NCBI GenBank assembly: GCA_030836365.1
Contig: JAURQB010000007.1
Location: 1 to 10,062 of the forward strand
DNA length: 10,062 nucleotides
Source of the DNA: Bdellovibrionota bacterium
Lineage (GTDB): Bacteria; Bdellovibrionota; Bacteriovoracia; Bacteriovoracales; Bacteriovoracaceae
Direction: 5' to 3'
In this document: positions 7,436 to 10,062 of the stretch, piece after piece
Layout of the letters: every line of letters begins with the position of its first letter
Numbering within the stretch: the stretch's first letter is position 1
The notes under the pieces: model-generated
The model's input: the letters and a program-made list of their open reading frames with translations, nothing else
What the model was told of the DNA's origin: nothing
Database searches by the model: none
Translations under genes and position numbers: made by a program

Positions 7436-7465
7436 TTGCTATTTCTTTTCGTCTCCAGATAGAAT
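7436..7465 (+). promoter_or_regulatory. Candidate sigma70-type promoter for the small secreted protein gene
   Basis: TTGCTA (7436-7441) and TAGAAT (7460-7465) are separated by 18 bp. The -10 matches at five of six positions and the -35 at four of six. The predicted start lies about 30 bases before the ATG at 7501. It would let this gene be transcribed independently of the recombinase gene that ends at 7431. Confidence 0.45.
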
Positions 7466-7488
7466 CCCTCCTAATTTTATGATTATTC

Positions 7489-7493
7489 AAGGA
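7489..7493 (+). promoter_or_regulatory. Ribosome-binding site deciding the start at 7501
   Basis: AAGGA here is seven bases before the ATG at 7501 but only one base before the in-frame ATG at 7495. The spacing favours 7501, which also gives a cleaner signal peptide. Confidence 0.6.
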
Positions 7494-7500
7494 AATGAAG

Positions 7501-8148
7501 ATGAAAAAAATATTAGGATTAATTTTATTACTAAGTACACTGAGTGGTTTTACAAATGATAACTTACCAGCATGCGGTACTGGGCCTCAAGATGATGCTC
7601 ATTTAGATTGGAACAAGGCACTTGATATCAAGATTGATTTTTCAATCATGAAGGATGACGCTATTTTATGCCTTGGAAATGTTCCAGGTAGTCCATTTGA
7701 CGTAGAGCTAGTTGTTTACAGAGATACAACTGGTTTGGAAAAAAAGTTTAAGTTCAGAGACCTTGAGGTTGGGACAAGAACGATTCTTTCTAGTGACGAG
7801 ATCAGTTTTGGTGTAATAAAAAAAGGCAAAATTATGACTCTTCAATTAACAAGAGAGTCGATTGGAGTTAATTTCAGTGAAGGGGCAAAATATAAGGCTT
7901 CTCTGCGATTTTTAAGAAATTTGGCCAAGATTCCATTTGATAAACGAGATCACAGAGAGCTGAAGATCCAAATCAATCAGTCAATTACTGGCGAGTTCTA
8001 TCCAATATTTAATGACACAGAATTTGATGAAATAAAAATAAATATTTCAGCACCATCTTTAGTCATTAAAGAAATTGATCTCAATAGTAATGGAAATACG
8101 GACAAAACAATCATAACAAAAAACTTACTCAAAGTGGATGAGCTTTAA
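7501..8148 (+). CDS. Secreted protein of unknown function with a C-terminal EF-hand-like loop
   Basis: I do not recognise this 215-aa protein. It begins with a clear signal peptide (MKKILGLILLLSTLSGFT), so it is probably periplasmic or secreted; there is no lipobox cysteine. The mature part has two cysteines (about 25 and 57) that could pair, and alternating hydrophobic and charged stretches suggesting beta structure. Near the C-terminus, DLNSNGNTD (193-201) resembles a calcium-binding EF-hand/dockerin loop, with Asp, Asn, Asn and Asp at positions 1, 3, 5 and 9 and Gly at 6. It is followed by a Lys-rich end. The reading frame allows an ATG two codons earlier, but ribosome-binding-site spacing favours 7501. 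It has a candidate promoter of its own. Its stop overlaps that of the convergent ACBP gene by 4 bp, inside a palindrome. No function can be assigned. Confidence 0.75.
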   Translation: MKKILGLILLLSTLSGFTNDNLPACGTGPQDDAHLDWNKALDIKIDFSIMKDDAILCLGNVPGSPFDVELVVYRDTTGLEKKFKFRDLEVGTRTILSSDEISFGVIKKGKIMTLQLTRESIGVNFSEGAKYKASLRFLRNLAKIPFDKRDHRELKIQINQSITGEFYPIFNDTEFDEIKINISAPSLVIKEIDLNSNGNTDKTIITKNLLKVDEL

Positions 8149-8158
8149 GAGCTCATCC
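8136..8158. terminator. Palindrome over two overlapping convergent stop codons, possible bidirectional terminator
   Basis: GGATGAGCT (8136-8144) and AGCTCATCC (8150-8158) form a perfect 9-bp stem around the 5-base loop TTAAG. The loop holds both stop codons: TAA of the plus-strand gene (8146-8148) and TAA of the minus-strand gene (8145-8147). Such placement is what a shared terminator between convergent genes would show. However, the T-runs on each side are loose and start several bases after the stem, so intrinsic termination is uncertain. Confidence 0.45.
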
Positions 8159-8417
8159 CATAGTTTGATTTTAGTTTTTCGACTAAGTTATTATAAGTAT
8201 TCATTGCTTCATCTGAATTCATTCCTTGAAGCTTTTTCCACGCGTCCCACTTCGCTCGCTCTTTAACTTTAATCATTCCAGGTCTGGAACCGCTGACATC
8301 TCCTTCTGAGGCTTGTTTGAATAAACTGTATAGCGATAACAGTTCGTCATTGTTAGGTCTTTTTGCCAAGCTTTTTACTTCCTCTTGTGATTGTGAAAAT
8401 CTTTGTTTTGCGTCCAT
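8145..8417 (-). CDS. Acyl-CoA-binding protein (ACBP)
   Basis: Small cytosolic carrier that binds medium- and long-chain acyl-CoA esters. The 90-aa length and the four-helix sequence pattern match ACBP throughout: RFSQSQEEVKSL, PNNDELLSLYSLFKQASEGD (21-40), RPGM, KERAKWDAWKKLQGM (52-66), SDEAMNTYNNLVEKL. Ligand-contact positions known from bovine ACBP are kept: Tyr28, Lys32, Lys54 and Tyr73 correspond to Tyr30, Lys34, Lys56 and Tyr75. Bovine Tyr31 is Phe33 here. The frame extends to an ATG at 8462, inside the upstream gene, but GGAG five bases before the ATG at 8417, and alignment with the family, set the start at 8417. It lies 16 bp downstream of the EEP hydrolase gene as the last gene of that operon. 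ACBPs are common in eukaryotes and patchy in bacteria. Confidence 0.92.
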   Translation of the reverse strand: MDAKQRFSQSQEEVKSLAKRPNNDELLSLYSLFKQASEGDVSGSRPGMIKVKERAKWDAWKKLQGMNSDEAMNTYNNLVEKLKSNYGMSS

Positions 8418-8422
8418 TTGTA

Positions 8423-8426
8423 CTCC
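8423..8426 (-). promoter_or_regulatory. Ribosome-binding site deciding the ACBP start
   Basis: On the minus strand, AAAGGAG ends five bases before the ATG at 8417, while the ATG at 8462 has no such site and would add 15 residues absent from the family. This places the true ACBP start after the stop of the preceding gene instead of overlapping it. Confidence 0.7.
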
Positions 8427-8433
8427 TTTACTT

Positions 8434-9360
8434 TTAATGTGCTTTTTTAATTTTATATTCACTTAAAATCCCATAGTGGTCACTTAATTGAAATGTCTTA
8501 TTTTTTCTTTTTATCGGCCCAGTAAAAACCAGTTTACTACTTTCTGGAACAAGTGTTGATCCTAGGTTGGCATGAAAAAGGTAATCTAACCTTCCCTCAG
8601 GTCCTTGAATTTTATAATGATTGTTGTCGCTGTATGTTTTTCCAATCTTATCTGGGTTCATAACTCGGTAACTATCAATTAGGTTAAGTTTTTTCATTAG
8701 AGCCTCATATTCTTTGCCCCCCCTTGGAAACCAATTTAGATTATTATAATTTCGTTCATCAATGTTGAGGTCAGCACCAATAAATAAAGGGTAGTTTTTT
8801 GTAATATTGAGGACAAACTTTTCAAATTCATTAAGTTGTTGAAGCTGATTTAGTCGCTGCTTCTTGTTGAAGTGCAACTTTTTTGGGTTGTAGTCGACGG
8901 AACCTAAATGAGTATTTATGCAGTTGATTTTCCCAAAAGCAGGTATTTCAATTTCACAAAATAGCACGCCTTTTCTAGTGAAAAATTCCTCGGTTGCTGT
9001 ATGAGCACTGAATGAGAACGCTTGAGAGTTACTGTAATTGATTGGGGTTTTTGAGATAATCAATAAGCCGTTTCCTAGCATTAAATTGTTAAGCCATTTG
9101 AAATTTTTAATTCTCGGGTGGTAATCAGTTTTGTAATAACTATATTTGTAACCACGTTTTTTGAGTTCATTAATCAAATACTTGCGGTCAGACTTTTTCC
9201 AAATTTCTTGTAAAAAAATAATGTCAGGTGATAGGCGGTAAATTTCACTCGGAAGTGAGTAGATCCGAGCGTGATAATCTTTGGCGATGCTAAAGGGGCC
9301 AATTTTTAGACCCCAAGCATTGTAGGTTAAAATCTTTATTTTATTGGTTGAATTCTCCAA
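8434..9360 (-). CDS. EEP-family hydrolase, neutral-sphingomyelinase-like
   Basis: A 308-aa member of the endonuclease/exonuclease/phosphatase fold, most like the nSMase/Isc1 branch that hydrolyses phosphosphingolipids or related phosphodiesters. Metal and catalytic motifs appear in order: LTYNAWGL (11-18, Asn14), LQEIW (50-54, Glu52), GNGLLIISKTPI (96-107), FFTRKGVLF (126-134), NTHLGS (149-154, His151), GADLNI (195-200, Asp197/Asn199), RLDYLF (257-262) and LSDHYGI (292-298, Asp294/His295). All expected active-site residues are present. There is no signal peptide or membrane segment, so it should be cytoplasmic. The start is TTG at 9360, overlapping asd by 20 bp; an in-frame stop lies just upstream and the first in-frame ATG comes far too late. 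AAGGA lies 12 bases before the TTG, longer than usual, so coupling to asd translation is plausible. DNA or inositol-phosphate substrates cannot be excluded. Confidence 0.88.
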   Translation of the reverse strand: MENSTNKIKILTYNAWGLKIGPFSIAKDYHARIYSLPSEIYRLSPDIIFLQEIWKKSDRKYLINELKKRGYKYSYYKTDYHPRIKNFKWLNNLMLGNGLLIISKTPINYSNSQAFSFSAHTATEEFFTRKGVLFCEIEIPAFGKINCINTHLGSVDYNPKKLHFNKKQRLNQLQQLNEFEKFVLNITKNYPLFIGADLNIDERNYNNLNWFPRGGKEYEALMKKLNLIDSYRVMNPDKIGKTYSDNNHYKIQGPEGRLDYLFHANLGSTLVPESSKLVFTGPIKRKNKTFQLSDHYGILSEYKIKKAH

Positions 9361-10062
9361 TAATTTTTACCATCCTTCGAATTGGCTCAGCGGCCCCCCA
9401 TAGGAGTTGATCGCCAACCGTAAATGCATTGAGGAAATCTTCCCCCATTCTCATTTTTCTTAGTCGTCCTACTGGAATGTTTAGTGTACCACTAACGCTC
9501 GCCGGAGTGAGATGCTGTAATGTTTTTTCCTTATCGTTGTCGATAACTGATACCCATTCATTTGCCTCATTAATCATCTGATTAATTTCATCTATCGGAA
9601 TATCTTTTTTTAATTTAATGGTGAGTGCCTGTGAATGGCTTCTCATCGCTCCTATTCTCACGCATGTTCCGTCAATTGGAATTGCCATTTGCGTATTGAG
9701 GATCTTATTTGTTTCTGTCATCCCCTTCCATTCTTCTTTGCTCATTCCAAATTCGACAGGAACGTCAATCCATGGGAGCAGGTTTCCTGCTAAAGGGTTG
9801 CCAAAATTTTCTTTAGGAAAATGCGGGTGATTAAAAGTTTCAGTAATTTTTTGATCAATTTCTATGATACCTTTGCCAGAGGATATTAGGTGCTCTCCTG
9901 CTTCTCCAATAAACTTCATTTGGTTAATCAGCTCCATCATATTCTTGGCACCTGCACCACTTGCGGCCTGGTAGGTCATTGAGGAAATCCACTCAACGCA
10001 ATCATTTTTAAATAGCCCATTAAGGCCCATTAACATCAAGCTAACCGTGCAATTTCCACCAA
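9341..10062 (-). CDS. asd: Aspartate-semialdehyde dehydrogenase, N-terminus beyond window
   Basis: Reduces aspartyl phosphate to aspartate semialdehyde with NADPH, the branch point to lysine/diaminopimelate, threonine and methionine. Only the C-terminal two thirds is in the window. The frame is open to the right edge and begins GGNCTVSLMLMGLNGLF, which contains the catalytic cysteine (codon 10049-10051; E. coli Cys135). Further on are TYQAASGAGAKNM, NFGNPLAGNLLPWID, EEWKGMTETNKIL, CVRIGAMRSHSQALTIKLKKD (holding the equivalents of Arg267 and His274) and TPVGRLRK-type and FTVGDQLLWGAAEP blocks near the end. This is the gammaproteobacterial-type Asd, not the shorter Gram-positive type. Its stop lies 20 bp inside the EEP hydrolase gene. 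An in-frame TTG at 10039 is not the start, since the conserved protein continues upstream. Confidence 0.96.
   Translation of the reverse strand, partial: GGNCTVSLMLMGLNGLFKNDCVEWISSMTYQAASGAGAKNMMELINQMKFIGEAGEHLISSGKGIIEIDQKITETFNHPHFPKENFGNPLAGNLLPWIDVPVEFGMSKEEWKGMTETNKILNTQMAIPIDGTCVRIGAMRSHSQALTIKLKKDIPIDEINQMINEANEWVSVIDNDKEKTLQHLTPASVSGTLNIPVGRLRKMRMGEDFLNAFTVGDQLLWGAAEPIRRMVKIIGEFNQ

Noticed and set aside
7409..7437. Inverted repeat AACCTTT ... AAAGGTT at the end of the recombinase gene followed by T-rich sequence
   Set aside because: Only 7 bp of mostly A/T pairs with a 15-base loop, and the right arm overlaps the better-supported promoter at 7436. Too weak to call a terminator.
8418..8462. 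N-terminal extension of ACBP to an ATG at 8462
   Set aside because: It would overlap the EEP hydrolase gene, has no ribosome-binding site, and adds 15 residues not found in the family. The ATG at 8417 has GGAG at ideal spacing.
9618..9830. Plus-strand open frame inside asd
   Set aside because: Antisense to highly conserved asd coding sequence; no sign of an independent gene.

Overview
The window is an AT-rich stretch of a Gram-negative bacterial chromosome holding eleven protein genes packed at normal bacterial density. No rRNA, tRNA, CRISPR array, insertion sequence or phage structural gene could be recognised, and no gene-free stretch exceeds 300 bases (the longest is 1951-2226). The gene mix is ATP-dependent PEP carboxykinase, uridine kinase, a large hybrid histidine kinase, a 3D-domain secreted protein, a gammaproteobacterial-style aspartate-semialdehyde dehydrogenase, a sphingomyelinase-like hydrolase and a bacterial acyl-CoA-binding protein. 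With the low G+C, this would fit a Bdellovibrionota/Bacteriovorax-like organism, but that placement is an inference with low to moderate confidence.

Layout. Positions 1-1950 (minus strand): udk, then pckA, which has its own good sigma70-like promoter in the 74-bp gap and runs off the left edge. Positions 1951-2226: divergent intergenic region with a perfect 11-bp-stem palindrome. Positions 2227-2691 (plus): an Mpo1-like (DUF962) membrane protein, convergent with a two-gene minus-strand operon (5500-2694) of an 810-aa membrane hybrid histidine kinase with two receiver domains followed by a DUF2237 protein. Positions 5630-8148 (plus): a secreted 3D-domain protein, a tyrosine recombinase and a small secreted protein of unknown function. 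Positions 8145-10062 (minus): an operon running asd (5' end beyond the right edge), a neutral-sphingomyelinase-like EEP hydrolase that overlaps asd by 20 bp, then an acyl-CoA-binding protein.

How the genes may work together. pckA (gluconeogenic entry), udk (pyrimidine salvage) and asd (lysine/threonine/methionine and diaminopimelate branch) are core metabolism. The most suggestive theme is lipid handling: an nSMase-like hydrolase and an acyl-CoA-binding protein share an operon, and a homologue of yeast Mpo1 (2-hydroxy fatty acid alpha-oxidation) lies about 6 kb away. The eukaryotic counterparts of all three act in sphingolipid or long-chain acyl metabolism. The second theme is a histidine kinase with no DNA-binding regulator beside it, apparently translationally linked to a conserved cysteine-rich protein of unknown function. 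Several gene starts were revised from ribosome-binding-site position and family alignment (integrase at 6445, small secreted protein at 7501, ACBP at 8417).
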